24,085 nt of DNA from an uncultured Pseudomonadota bacterium. Its GTDB lineage: Bacteria > Pseudomonadota > Alphaproteobacteria > RF32 > CAG-239. Positions 1-6,400 of the stretch are shown one piece after another; position 1 is the first letter of the stretch, and every line of letters starts with the position of its first letter. The stretch spans positions 1 to 24,085 of the forward strand of contig CABUWG010000029.1 of assembly GCA_902495305.1 (NCBI GenBank). The letters are read 5' to 3'. The notes beneath the pieces are model-generated. The model searched no databases. It worked only from the letters and a program-made list of their open reading frames with translations, and was not told the origin of the DNA. The translations under genes were made by a program, and so were the position numbers.

Positions 1-120
1 ACTGGATCCTTCGCTTCGCTCAGGATGACCCGTGCGACGGGCGGCGCTCAGTTGTCAGCGCTCTGCCCTGAGGGGCGCGTTGCTATAATGGGATTTGTGG
101 GGAAGGATGTACTTTGAAAT
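1..120. repeat. Interspersed repeat debris at the window edge
   Basis: No gene is seen here. Positions 25-46 are identical over 22 bases to 15534-15555, and AGTTGTCAGC follows in both places (50-59 and 15577-15586). The stretch 81-119 resembles 5815-5852 and 15641-15676. The first 30 bases form an imperfect palindrome (GGATCCT ... AGGATGACC) of the kind dispersed in many bacterial genomes. The tract is therefore a mosaic of short dispersed elements. Confidence 0.6.
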
Positions 121-121
121 G

Positions 122-150
122 AAAAAAGCGGGAGGTTAAGCCCGCTTTTG
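122..150 (-). terminator. Rho-independent terminator of the XRE-type gene
   Basis: AAAAGCGGG (124-132) pairs with CCCGCTTTT (141-149). Read leftward, the hairpin starts just after the stop codon at 153 and ends in a run of T, so it terminates the small regulator gene. The flanking A and T tracts might let it work in both directions. Confidence 0.8.
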
Positions 151-152
151 TT

Positions 153-425
153 TTAATTCTTTTTCTTACCTTCTTCCGGTATGTCAAGGTAGACTGAGAT
201 TTTTCTATTATAATATTCCAGAAGTTCTTTTATCAGCCACGGCCTGATTCTGCCGCGTCCCAATTCTAAATCTTCTATATATTCGGTCGGGACTTTTAAT
301 TTCTTGCTGACTTTTTTTAACGGAAGCTCGTCTTTTCGCCTTTCGCAGTAAAAGGCAAAGCCCAGCGTCCGGTGAATCGCTTTCAGCGGATTTGTCGCTC
401 TGGATTGATATTTTATATTTTTCAT
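153..425 (-). CDS. Small XRE-type helix-turn-helix protein
   Basis: A 90-residue basic protein, probably a DNA-binding regulator. Residues about 33-60 (LPLKKVSKKLKVPTEYIEDL, then LGRGRIRP) follow the Cro/C1 helix-turn-helix pattern: a first helix, a turn, a recognition helix, then a Gly-Arg turn. The C-terminal part (LIKELLEYYNRKISVYLDI) resembles the last helices of that fold. There is no partner or effector domain. The ATG at 425 is preceded by AAGGAG (442-437) with an 11-base gap. The gene starts only 27 bases after a terminator that ends a candidate structured RNA, so it may be expressed by readthrough or by controlled antitermination. The DNA target is unknown. An antitoxin role is possible, but no toxin gene is adjacent. 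Confidence 0.75.
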   Translation of the reverse strand: MKNIKYQSRATNPLKAIHRTLGFAFYCERRKDELPLKKVSKKLKVPTEYIEDLELGRGRIRPWLIKELLEYYNRKISVYLDIPEEGKKKN

Positions 426-451
426 TATTTTTTTAGCTCCTTGATTTTGTT

Positions 452-480
452 AAAACAAAACCACCCTAAATAAGGGTGGC
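452..480 (-). terminator. Intrinsic terminator between the structured RNA and the XRE gene
   Basis: CCACCCT (461-467) pairs with AGGGTGG (473-479) around a 5-base loop. On the minus strand it is followed by TTTTGTTTT. It lies 27 bases before the ATG at 425, the typical place for an attenuator. Confidence 0.8.
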
Positions 481-609
481 GGAGCTGAAAAACTGCAAAA
501 GATCAGTCACACTAATTCGCCCGCAAAGCGGCTTATCTCGTGCACTCCGCCTAAAGACGGATTTCTTTTGAGATGTTTTTCAGACACCGCAGTCCGTCTC
601 CGGACTGCG
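452..609 (-). ncRNA. Candidate structured RNA or attenuator leader upstream of the XRE gene
   Basis: About 157 nt bounded by a sigma70-like promoter and an intrinsic terminator, both on the minus strand. In plus-strand positions, an 8-bp hairpin (589-596 with 601-608) has a GAGA loop of GNRA type in the RNA. A 9-bp helix (485-493 with 575-583) closes a multibranch region. That region holds 535-539/570-574 continuing into 546-551/556-561, and a small hairpin at 519-532. A terminator hairpin ends the RNA. The segment 545-551 can instead pair with 478-484 (GGCGGAG with CTCCGCC), which would disrupt one arm and the base of the terminator. I do not recognise the family; it may be a free sRNA or a cis-regulator of the gene that starts at 425. 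Confidence 0.55.
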
Positions 610-615
610 AGGGTT

Positions 616-643
616 ATAATAAACGAATCTGTGACTTTTGCAA
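616..643 (-). promoter_or_regulatory. Sigma70-like promoter for the structured RNA
   Basis: Read leftward: TTGCAA (643-638), a 16-base spacer, then TATTAT (621-616). This predicts a start near 609-607, at the foot of the first hairpin. It sits just after the rlmH stop codon, so the RNA appears to have its own promoter. Confidence 0.55.
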
Positions 644-650
644 GACTTTA

Positions 651-1091
651 TTATTCGCGATGATAAGGATGATGATTGATAATGGTTTGAATCCGATAAA
701 TCTGTTCAGTCAAAACCGCCCGCATCAGGATATGCGGCAGTGTCAGTTTTCCGAAAGACAACAGCAAATCTGCCCGTTGTCTGGTTTCCGGCAGATGACC
801 GTCCGCGCCGCCGATTAAAAAACAAATTTCCGAACAGCCGTTTATCTGCCAGTTTTCAACTTTTTGCGCCAATTCCAGACTTTTCAGGTTTTCCCCCCGT
901 TCATCAAGCACAATGACCTTAGCTCCGGCCGGAATCGCACCCTGCAAAAATTTAGCTTCTTCCGCCTGAGTGGAATTGTCTGCTTCTTTTATACTGATCT
1001 GCCAGCCTGAACGCTTGATGTATTCGGCAATAATTTCGGCTTCTGGAGAATTTTTTTTGCATTTGCCAATTGCGATTATCGTTACTTTCAT
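651..1091 (-). CDS. rlmH: 23S rRNA (pseudouridine1915-N3)-methyltransferase RlmH
   Basis: RlmH is a small SPOUT methyltransferase that methylates pseudouridine 1915 in helix 69 of 23S rRNA on assembled 70S ribosomes, using S-adenosylmethionine. The 146-residue product has the family's normal length. It shows the SAM-pocket motif LIGGADGH (about residues 92-99), the segment SFGKLTLPHILMR and the diagnostic C terminus NHHPYHRE. The ATG at 1091 starts the conserved strand MKVTIIAIGK; no strong ribosome-binding site is seen. In many bacteria rlmH directly follows rsfS, but here rsfS lies 4 kb away on the other strand. A near-consensus promoter stands upstream. Confidence 0.97.
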   Translation of the reverse strand: MKVTIIAIGKCKKNSPEAEIIAEYIKRSGWQISIKEADNSTQAEEAKFLQGAIPAGAKVIVLDERGENLKSLELAQKVENWQINGCSEICFLIGGADGHLPETRQRADLLLSFGKLTLPHILMRAVLTEQIYRIQTIINHHPYHRE

Positions 1092-1117
1092 TTTTTTGCC
1101 CGTTTTGTTTTTTTCTC

Positions 1118-1146
1118 ATCATAAAAAGCGGCGGCTGACTTGTCAA
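1118..1146 (-). promoter_or_regulatory. rlmH promoter
   Basis: Read leftward: TTGACA (1146-1141), exactly 17 bases, then TATGAT (1123-1118). The predicted start is near 1111, giving a leader of about 20 bases. It lies back to back with the rightward promoter at 1152. Confidence 0.75.
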
Positions 1147-1151
1147 GGACA

Positions 1152-1179
1152 TTGACTTTCTTTGTTTTTGTGCTATCTT
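1152..1179 (+). promoter_or_regulatory. Promoter of the 226-residue unknown gene
   Basis: TTGACT (1152-1157), a 16-base spacer and TATCTT (1174-1179), with an upstream TGC that fits an extended -10. The start would be near 1186, giving a short leader of about 20 bases. Confidence 0.5.
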
Positions 1180-1206
1180 TTTCTGACATTCTAATTATTA
1201 ATTTCT

Positions 1207-1887
1207 ATGAAACATATTATTAAAAAATTGTCTTTCTTTGCAACGAGTTTGAAAGAAGCATATCAGGAACAGAGAATTGCATATCATCTGGAACACAACA
1301 CCAAGAAAATTGCCGCTTATCAGGAGTGGGAAAAACGTCAAAAGACGATTGACCCGCATCATCATGCTGACAAGGCCATGAATTATGAGCCGCTCTTGCT
1401 TGGTTATGCCGATAAGCCGGTTTTGTATCAGGCAGAAGCCGCCGCCGCTTTGGAAAAATTTTTGAAGAATCCGGTTCGGCCGGAAGAAATGGTCTTATCT
1501 TCTTTGGAAAGCCGGTTTTTGCATGCAAATCTGAACAGCATTTTTTTCACGACGGTCTGGCTTTATCAGAATTCTTATTTTGTGGAGCTTGGCGTCAGTA
1601 TCGGCAAAAAACGCAGTAAGGTCGGCTTTTTGGACAAGCGGATGTTTGACATTGAGGCTCTTGGTTCGGGTTGTGCCCCGCATGCCGTTATCATTACCTA
1701 CTACGGCATAAGGCTGAATGCCATGCCGCATTGTTCTCTTTATTATGTGGTGGAAAACAACGACCTCAAGCCGCTGACCCTTGTGCGTTACGGCAACGGC
1801 ACCGGACAGAATACCGAAGTGATTGAAACTTACAAAACACGGGTTTCTTATGCTGAAATTCTGGCCGCCACCAAAAAGGACATCTGA
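1207..1887 (+). CDS. Protein of unknown function, 226 residues
   Basis: I do not recognise this family. The product looks soluble: no signal peptide and no membrane segment. The first 60 residues are basic and helical, rich in Lys, Gln and Glu (KEAYQEQRIAYHLEHNTKKI), and may form a short coiled coil. The rest is a mixed alpha/beta domain with hydrophobic strands such as FFTTVWLYQ, YFVELGVSIG and HAVIITYYGIRL. No catalytic signature stands out. The ATG at 1207 lacks a clear ribosome-binding site. The gene has its own promoter, shares a terminator with the convergent lipoprotein gene, and appears monocistronic. The sustained reading frame, promoter and terminator support a real gene. Confidence 0.75.
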   Translation: MKHIIKKLSFFATSLKEAYQEQRIAYHLEHNTKKIAAYQEWEKRQKTIDPHHHADKAMNYEPLLLGYADKPVLYQAEAAAALEKFLKNPVRPEEMVLSSLESRFLHANLNSIFFTTVWLYQNSYFVELGVSIGKKRSKVGFLDKRMFDIEALGSGCAPHAVIITYYGIRLNAMPHCSLYYVVENNDLKPLTLVRYGNGTGQNTEVIETYKTRVSYAEILAATKKDI

Positions 1888-1888
1888 C

Positions 1889-1927
1889 AAAAATCCCCGC
1901 AATCTTTTTTGATTGCAGGGATTTTTT
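1889..1927. terminator. Bidirectional terminator between convergent genes
   Basis: A hairpin with arms at about 1891-1904 (AATCCCCGCAATC) and 1911-1922 (GATTGCAGGGATT) around a T-rich loop. T runs follow on the right (1922-1928) and, read leftward, on the left (TTTTTGTC). It ends both the 1207-1887 gene and the gene finishing at 1930. Confidence 0.8.
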
Positions 1928-1929
1928 TA

Positions 1930-2862
1930 TTACTGACCGGCAGGAGCATTTTCCGCCGGCGCATCTGCCGCAGCGGTGGCCGGTTCGGTTTCTGTTTCTG
2001 TCTCCGGCATTGGTGCAGGCGCTTTTTTGGCAATCGGGAAAATCTGAACGCCGCCCTGAGAATAGGAGCCGGCTGTTCTGCTGGCGCCGGAAACGCTCGG
2101 AGCGTTCACATAGCTGTTTGCCGCACTGACCGGATTTTTCTTGTCGGTCAGAACCGGATTCAGCGGATAAGACGTATTCGGCAGGCGCAACATCATATAT
2201 CCGGTGCCGCCGCCATAGGCCGGACCGGACAAGCCGATGGAATAGTAACCGCCGATATAGCCATAGTCCAAATCAATATAGTCAATGGAAAAAACGTTTT
2301 TGACGGTCGTCTGGCCGATTGCCGTCATTTTGCAGTTATAACCGGCGTCTTCCAGCAAAACATGGTTAACGTTGCGGGCAAAAAGGATTGAGCGTGACGG
2401 AACACAATCCGGCGACTGGCCGTTATAGGTCAGGTTATAATTCAGAACCAGATTGATTTTTTCATTGCCGCGGGCAATAATCACGTCCGTAATTTTGACC
2501 GAATCTATATACATATAAGCCGGTGTGATGCCAACGCGTATCGGTGCCTGAACGTAGTTTTCCAAACAGGTATGGCTGGCCGGACTGGCCGTGCAGATCA
2601 GGGCTGTCTGATGATTGTTGTTTTCAAAAAGGTGCAAAAGGCTGTTAAAAATATATTCCCGCGACATGGAGAGTTTGGCCGGCGCGCACTGCTTGCTGCG
2701 GCAGACGACAATGGAGCTCGGCGCCCGCAGGCCGGCAACGGGATATTCGCGGTCATTAAAGCCGAAGTCTCCCGACAAAACATCTTTCAGGCTGCGGTTG
2801 CAGCCGCCGACCGTCAGCAGAATTAAAGCCAGAGCGGCGGTTTTTGATAATTTCTTCAACAC
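1930..2862 (-). CDS. Putative lipoprotein of unknown function
   Basis: A 310-residue exported protein. The N terminus is a lipoprotein signal: basic start (LKKLSK), hydrophobic core (TAALALILLTV), and lipobox V-G-G-C with Cys21 as the lipidation site. The mature part has few charges and many Tyr, Asn, Ser and Gly residues (a YGYIGGYYSIGLSGPAYGGG stretch near residue 200), suggesting a beta-rich envelope domain. Six further cysteines could form disulphides. The last 35 residues are a low-complexity tail of Pro, Glu, Thr and Ala. The start is GTG at 2862, preceded by AAAGGTAAG. It is convergent with the 1207 gene and divergent from the nuclease gene. No family is recognised; an outer-membrane anchor is inferred. 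Confidence 0.8.
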   Translation of the reverse strand: MLKKLSKTAALALILLTVGGCNRSLKDVLSGDFGFNDREYPVAGLRAPSSIVVCRSKQCAPAKLSMSREYIFNSLLHLFENNNHQTALICTASPASHTCLENYVQAPIRVGITPAYMYIDSVKITDVIIARGNEKINLVLNYNLTYNGQSPDCVPSRSILFARNVNHVLLEDAGYNCKMTAIGQTTVKNVFSIDYIDLDYGYIGGYYSIGLSGPAYGGGTGYMMLRLPNTSYPLNPVLTDKKNPVSAANSYVNAPSVSGASRTAGSYSQGGVQIFPIAKKAPAPMPETETETEPATAAADAPAENAPAGQ

Positions 2863-2893
2863 GTTTTTACTTACCTTTAAATAACAAATTTTG

Positions 2894-2921
2894 GTAATAT
2901 CTTATGTCAAACATTTGCAAA
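2894..2921 (-). promoter_or_regulatory. Possible promoter of the lipoprotein gene
   Basis: Read leftward: TTTGCA (2921-2916), 16 bases, then TATTAC (2899-2894). A nearby TTGACA (about 2910-2905) could instead serve as -35 with a -10 further downstream. The region is AT-rich, so the exact boxes are uncertain. Confidence 0.35.
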
Positions 2922-2983
2922 AACCAAAACATTTTTTCAGGTTATTAAACAAAAATTTAAGTTTAGGCGCTATTTTGCGGCTT

Positions 2984-3535
2984 ATGAAAGAGTTTATAAA
3001 ATACGGCTTTTGCTTTTTGATGTTTCTGGCTTATTTTGCCGCCCGTTCCGAAACCGGCGCATCGGTGTTTTTTGAGCCTGAAGCCAAACGCCCCGAAAAA
3101 ATCATTGCCGCCAAAGGAAAAAACATCAAAGTTGTGGACGGCGACAGTATTTTTATCGGCAAAACGGAAATCCGGCTCGAGGGAATTGACGCGCCGGAAT
3201 ATTTTCAGGAATGTTATGATGCCGAAGACAACCCCTACCCTTGCGGCAAGCTGGCGCGGCAGGCTTTGGAAAAAATGGTTTCCGCCGCTCTGGAGTGTCA
3301 CCGGATTACCACCGACAAATATCACCGCGCCGTCTGCATTTGCTATGACAACGGCATCAACATCAACAAGAAAATGGTAGAAGAAGGGCACGCCGTGGCT
3401 TATAAACGTTACACCCATGCCTTTGACGAAGCCGAGCAAACGGCACAAAAGCTCAAAAAGGGCATTTGGCAGGGACGGTTTATGAAGCCGGAATTTTACA
3501 GAATCCTCAAAAAACAAAAAAAGAATCATAAATAA
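2984..3535 (+). CDS. Exported staphylococcal-nuclease-like protein
   Basis: A 183-residue thermonuclease-family protein, expected to hydrolyse DNA or RNA with calcium outside the cytoplasm. The N terminus from ATG 2984 (MKEFIKYGFCFLMFLAYFAA) is a signal peptide or anchor. The OB-fold nuclease domain follows, with VVDGDSIFIG, then IRLEGIDAPE, which carries the first catalytic Arg and the acidic residues, and DKYHRAV, which carries the second catalytic Arg. INKKMVEEGHAVAY and KLKKGIW are the usual C-terminal family motifs. The frame is open back to 2891, but the signal peptide begins at 2984, so I prefer that start; no strong ribosome-binding site precedes it. The four cysteines around the active site could pair in the periplasm. 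The substrate is not known. Confidence 0.88.
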   Translation: MKEFIKYGFCFLMFLAYFAARSETGASVFFEPEAKRPEKIIAAKGKNIKVVDGDSIFIGKTEIRLEGIDAPEYFQECYDAEDNPYPCGKLARQALEKMVSAALECHRITTDKYHRAVCICYDNGININKKMVEEGHAVAYKRYTHAFDEAEQTAQKLKKGIWQGRFMKPEFYRILKKQKKNHK

Positions 3536-3558
3536 GTGAGATTTTCTTGAGATTTCTG

Positions 3559-3586
3559 TTGACAGCAGAAAAAACTTATGTATATT
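3559..3586 (+). promoter_or_regulatory. Promoter of the rplU operon
   Basis: TTGACA (3559-3564), a 16-base spacer and TATATT (3581-3586), an almost ideal sigma70 promoter. The predicted start near 3593 gives a leader of about 34 bases before rplU. Confidence 0.8.
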
Positions 3587-3626
3587 GCAATCAACGTTTT
3601 ATGTTTAAAATGATAAGGTGAAAAAA

Positions 3627-3929
3627 ATGTACGCAGTAATTAAAACAGGCGGAAAACAATATAAAGTTGCATCCGGCGATGTATTGAAAATTGAAAAAAT
3701 TGCCGGTAACGAAGGCTCTGAAGTCGTTTTTAACGAAGTTTTAGCTTTGGACGATACCTATGGCACTCCGATGATTGTCGGCGCCAGCGTTAAAGCTACC
3801 GTTATCAAACAGGCCAGAGATGCAAAAATTATTGTTTTCAAAAAGAAAAGAAGACAAAATTATCGTCGCAAGAACGGCCACAGACAAGATATCACTTTGG
3901 TTAAAATCACCGATATCTGTGGTAAATAA
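3627..3929 (+). CDS. rplU: 50S ribosomal protein L21
   Basis: L21 binds 23S rRNA in the large subunit. The 100-residue product begins with the classical MYAVIKTGGKQYKV and has the basic rRNA-binding segment KKKRRQNYRRKNGHRQD, ending in VKITDI. An in-frame GTG at 3618 would add three residues. However, AAGGTG (3615-3620) is placed as the ribosome-binding site for ATG 3627, and the family starts there, so 3627 is chosen. It is followed 22 bases later by rpmA, the usual pair. Confidence 0.98.
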   Translation: MYAVIKTGGKQYKVASGDVLKIEKIAGNEGSEVVFNEVLALDDTYGTPMIVGASVKATVIKQARDAKIIVFKKKRRQNYRRKNGHRQDITLVKITDICGK

Positions 3930-3951
3930 GAGTATTTAAGGAGAATTAATC

Positions 3952-4206
3952 ATGGCACATAAAAAGTCTGGCGGTAGTTCTAATAACGGACGCGATTCTG
4001 AAGGACGTCGTTTGGGCGTTAAGAAATTCGGCGGCGAAAGTGTTATGCCGGGTAATATTATCGTTCGCCAACGCGGTACCCAGTATCATCCGGGCGCTAA
4101 CGTCGGAATGGGTAAAGACCACACTATTTTTGCCGTTACTTCCGGTAAAGTAGAATTTTCTAAAAAAGCTAACAACAGAACTTACGTTTCCGTAGTTGCC
4201 GAGTAA
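3952..4206 (+). CDS. rpmA: 50S ribosomal protein L27
   Basis: L27 sits near the peptidyl-transferase centre, with its N-terminal arm reaching toward the P-site tRNA. The 84-residue protein starts MAHKKSGGSSNNGRDSEGRR, the uncleaved proteobacterial form. It contains the family signature GNIIVRQRGTQYHPG and the conserved GMGKDHTIFA. AAGGAG (3938-3943) precedes the ATG by 8 bases. It is cotranscribed with rplU, and a weak hairpin separates it from obgE. Confidence 0.98.
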   Translation: MAHKKSGGSSNNGRDSEGRRLGVKKFGGESVMPGNIIVRQRGTQYHPGANVGMGKDHTIFAVTSGKVEFSKKANNRTYVSVVAE

Positions 4207-4233
4207 GCTTTAGAAAAATAATCAAAAGGCGGA

Positions 4234-4262
4234 GGGGGTGTGATGACATCCCCTTTACTTTT
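4234..4262 (+). terminator. Weak terminator or attenuator after rpmA
   Basis: GGGGGTG (4234-4240) pairs with CATCCCC (4247-4253), including one G-T wobble, around TGATGA. TTTACTTTT follows. It may lower expression of obgE relative to the ribosomal proteins; the short broken T tract suggests partial termination. Confidence 0.4.
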
Positions 4263-4314
4263 ATCAAATCAGGCGTTATCTTTAATTACAACGACAACTT
4301 AAAAAAGTAAAAAT

Positions 4315-5373
4315 ATGAAGTTTTTGGATCAGGCGAAAATATTTGTAAAATCAGGCGACGGCGGTGCAGGCTGCGTTTCGTTCCGCAGAGAAAAATATAT
4401 TGAATTCGGCGGACCGAACGGCGGAGACGGCGCTAAAGGCGGAGACGTGATTTTTGAGGCGGTTGACAATCTCAACACGTTGATTGATTTTCGTTATCAT
4501 CAGCATTTTAAGGCCAAACGCGGCGGAAACGGCATGGGCTCGGACAAGTCGGGCGCCAAAGGCGATACGATTGTCATTAAGGTTCCGGTCGGCACCGAGA
4601 TTCTTGACGAAGACGGAGAGACGGTTATTGTCGATATGGTCACGCCGGGGCAGACTTATCTGATTGCCAAAGGAGGAGACGGCGGTCGCGGAAATGCCAA
4701 GTTTAAGACTTCTACCAATCAGGCGCCCCGTTATGCCGAACCGGGCTGGCCGGGGGAAGAACGCTGGGTATGGCTGCGGCTTAAGCTGATTGCCGACATT
4801 GGCTTAATCGGGCTGCCGAATGCCGGAAAGTCGACATTTTTATCTTCCGTCACGCAGGCTCGTCCGAAGATTGCCGATTATCCTTTTACAACCCTGCATC
4901 CGAATTTGGGTGTGGCATGGGTTGACAATTATGAAGTTGTCATTGCCGACATTCCGGGGCTGATTGAAGGAGCGCATGAAGGTGTGGGACTGGGAGACCG
5001 CTTTTTGAAGCATGTGGAACGCTGTGCGGCCTTTTTGCACTTGATTGATGCTACTCAGGATGATGTTGTCGGGGCGTACAAAGCGATTCGTAAGGAACTT
5101 GACCTTTATAACGACAAGATGAAAAACAAGCCTGAAGTTATTGCTTTGAACAAATGTGATGCTTTGACCGAAAAAGAAATTAAAGAAAAAACGCTGGCTT
5201 TGGAAGATGCTGCCGGCAAAAAAGTTTTCAATATTTCAGCTGTTGCCAAGCAAGGGGTTTACGACTGTCTGAGAGATTTGAGCAAGTTTATTTCCCGCGA
5301 CCGCAAGGCCAAAACGGAAGATATTGTTCCGGCGGAAGAAAAAGTATGTACCCCTTGGTCGCCATTGGATTAA
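4315..5373 (+). CDS. obgE: Obg family GTPase ObgE/CgtA
   Basis: An essential GTPase that assists 50S subunit maturation. The 352-residue product has the glycine-rich Obg fold at about residues 1-158 (SGDGGAGCVSF, GGPNGGDGAKGGD). The G domain follows, with G1 GLPNAGKST (166-174), G2 region YPFTTLHPNLG (189-199), G3 DIPGLIEGA (212-220), G4 NKCD (279-282) and G5 ISA (near 307). A short C-terminal tail lacks the long acidic extension of E. coli Obg. The ATG at 4315 matches the family start (MKFLDQAKIFVKSGDGG). It is downstream of rplU-rpmA, as in most bacteria, and rsfS follows directly. Confidence 0.97.
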   Translation: MKFLDQAKIFVKSGDGGAGCVSFRREKYIEFGGPNGGDGAKGGDVIFEAVDNLNTLIDFRYHQHFKAKRGGNGMGSDKSGAKGDTIVIKVPVGTEILDEDGETVIVDMVTPGQTYLIAKGGDGGRGNAKFKTSTNQAPRYAEPGWPGEERWVWLRLKLIADIGLIGLPNAGKSTFLSSVTQARPKIADYPFTTLHPNLGVAWVDNYEVVIADIPGLIEGAHEGVGLGDRFLKHVERCAAFLHLIDATQDDVVGAYKAIRKELDLYNDKMKNKPEVIALNKCDALTEKEIKEKTLALEDAAGKKVFNISAVAKQGVYDCLRDLSKFISRDRKAKTEDIVPAEEKVCTPWSPLD

Positions 5374-5389
5374 TTAAGGAGTGAATTGC

Positions 5390-5761
5390 GTGAAGAAAAA
5401 GACTACTGCAAGAGCAGAAAACACTGATGAACAGGTTTTGAAAATTATTGTTGATACACTGGAAGACAACAAAGCTGACAATGTTGTAACAATTGATTTG
5501 AAGGGAAAGACTTCAATTGCCAGCTATATGGTTATTGCCAGCGGTACTTCTCAACGCCATGTGGCTGCTCTGGCGGAGCATGTTCAGATGAAGCTCAAAG
5601 AATCGGGCTTTGCTTCAACTTCCGAAGGCGAAGAAAAAGCCGACTGGGTTTTGATTGACGCCTTTGACGTTATTGTTCATATTTTCAAACCGGAAGTTCG
5701 CGACTTTTATAATCTTGAAAAAATGTGGAGTTCAGTCGCAGAAATCCGCGCCTCCAAATAA
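5390..5761 (+). CDS. rsfS: Ribosomal silencing factor RsfS (Iojap family)
   Basis: RsfS binds L14 and blocks joining of the 30S and 50S subunits when nutrients are scarce. The 123-residue product carries the family core: DLKGKTSIASYMVIASGTS, RHVAALAEHVQMKLKE, then WVLIDAFDVIVHIF and RDFYNLEKMW. The chosen start is GTG 5390, because AAGGAG (5376-5381) lies 8 bases before it; a GTG at 5381 overlaps the ribosome-binding site. It begins 16 bases after the obgE stop, so the two are probably cotranscribed. In related bacteria proB, proA and nadD often lie between obgE and rsfS, and rlmH follows; none of these is here. Confidence 0.95.
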   Translation: MKKKTTARAENTDEQVLKIIVDTLEDNKADNVVTIDLKGKTSIASYMVIASGTSQRHVAALAEHVQMKLKESGFASTSEGEEKADWVLIDAFDVIVHIFKPEVRDFYNLEKMWSSVAEIRASK

Positions 5762-5814
5762 CCTGCACGGCAGGCGCGCGGCGAATTGGAAGCATATTGC
5801 CTTAGAGGCCGCGA

Positions 5815-5852
5815 TGCTATGACGGGATTTATGATAGAGAATGTGCTTTGAA
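5815..5852 (+). repeat. Short dispersed repeat, copy 2
   Basis: The element reads TGCTATGACGGGATTT, then AGAGAATGTGCTTTGAA. It resembles 81-119 and 15641-15676. It lies in a GC-rich island between rsfS and its likely terminator. Confidence 0.5.
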
Positions 5853-5908
5853 GCGTGCAGTGGGCAAATAGGCTCAACGAACGAGGTTCTAGTTTTTATC
5901 AAAATATA

Positions 5909-5942
5909 TACCAGAGAATATTGTGTTTCTCTGGTATTTTTC
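5909..5942 (+). terminator. Strong intrinsic terminator downstream of rsfS
   Basis: A perfect 10-bp stem, TACCAGAGAA (5909-5918) with TTCTCTGGTA (5927-5936), followed by five T. It sits about 150 bases after the rsfS stop, with repeat DNA in between. Confidence 0.85.
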
Positions 5943-5945
5943 TTA

Positions 5946-6143
5946 TTATTTGAAAAGTGAGAAGTTTTATTACAAGAAAAATTCTACTCAAAATATTATC
6001 ATTCTCCGTTTTGTCGATATTAAAATAAGCTGAATTTTCTCAGATTCTGCTTATATTAGTGATTTCTCATGCTATTAATTGTTTACAAATACGTTGATAT
6101 TCCTAGCTTTCGACGAAATAAATCTCTACCCTCCCAATCTGTA
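5946..6143. other. AT-rich spacer with no recognised feature
   Basis: No gene, hairpin or repeat could be supported between the terminator at 5942 and the promoter at 6144. The base composition is much richer in A and T than the flanking genes. Confidence 0.5.
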
Positions 6144-6172
6144 TTGACAACTCCTTCAAGTTATGATATTAT
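6144..6172 (+). promoter_or_regulatory. Promoter of the cysteine-rich protein gene
   Basis: TTGACA (6144-6149), exactly 17 bases, then TATTAT (6167-6172). The predicted start near 6179 leaves an unusually long leader of about 220 bases before the ATG at 6401. Confidence 0.75.
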
Positions 6173-6178
6173 AATTTT

Positions 6179-6386
6179 TAATGATACTCTTTGGAGTTCA
6201 TTACTTCGGCCTCTTCTTTCATCGGCTTAGAGGCCGGAGCTCCCTGAAAAGACGGGATAACATAGTGAGTATACAGAAAACTGGCCGAGTGCCGACGACC
6301 ACAAACTGTAGTACCTGCTTCAAAGATATCATTGCTCTGTCTGAAATTGCAATAAAGGGAGCTTTTTAAAAAAGAATTTTTATATG
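6179..6386 (+). promoter_or_regulatory. Long folded 5' leader of the cysteine-rich gene
   Basis: The leader can form several helices: TTCGGCCTC (6205-6213) with GAGGCCGGA (6230-6238); GGAGTTC (6193-6199) with GAGCTCC (6237-6243); and GTATACAG (6269-6276) with CTGTAGTAC (6306-6314, one bulge) enclosing GGC/GCC. AGCTCCCT (6238-6245) can instead pair perfectly with AGGGAGCT (6356-6363), which is followed at once by a T run, like a terminator arm. Helices that share 6237-6245 suggest a switch. No known riboswitch signature was recognised. Confidence 0.5.
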
Positions 6387-6400
6387 GGAGGAGACCGAAA

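Noticed and set aside
153..425. Toxin-antitoxin module around the XRE protein
   Set aside because: No toxin-like gene lies on either side; the neighbours are a terminator with repeats and a structured RNA with rlmH.
452..609. Identity as alphaproteobacterial 6S RNA
   Set aside because: The 5' and 3' ends do not pair into one long rod with a central bubble; instead there are separate hairpins and a branched region.
6181..6369. 62-residue frame starting at the promoter of the Cys-rich gene
   Set aside because: No ribosome-binding site, and it overlaps the folded leader. A leader peptide cannot be excluded but is not supported.
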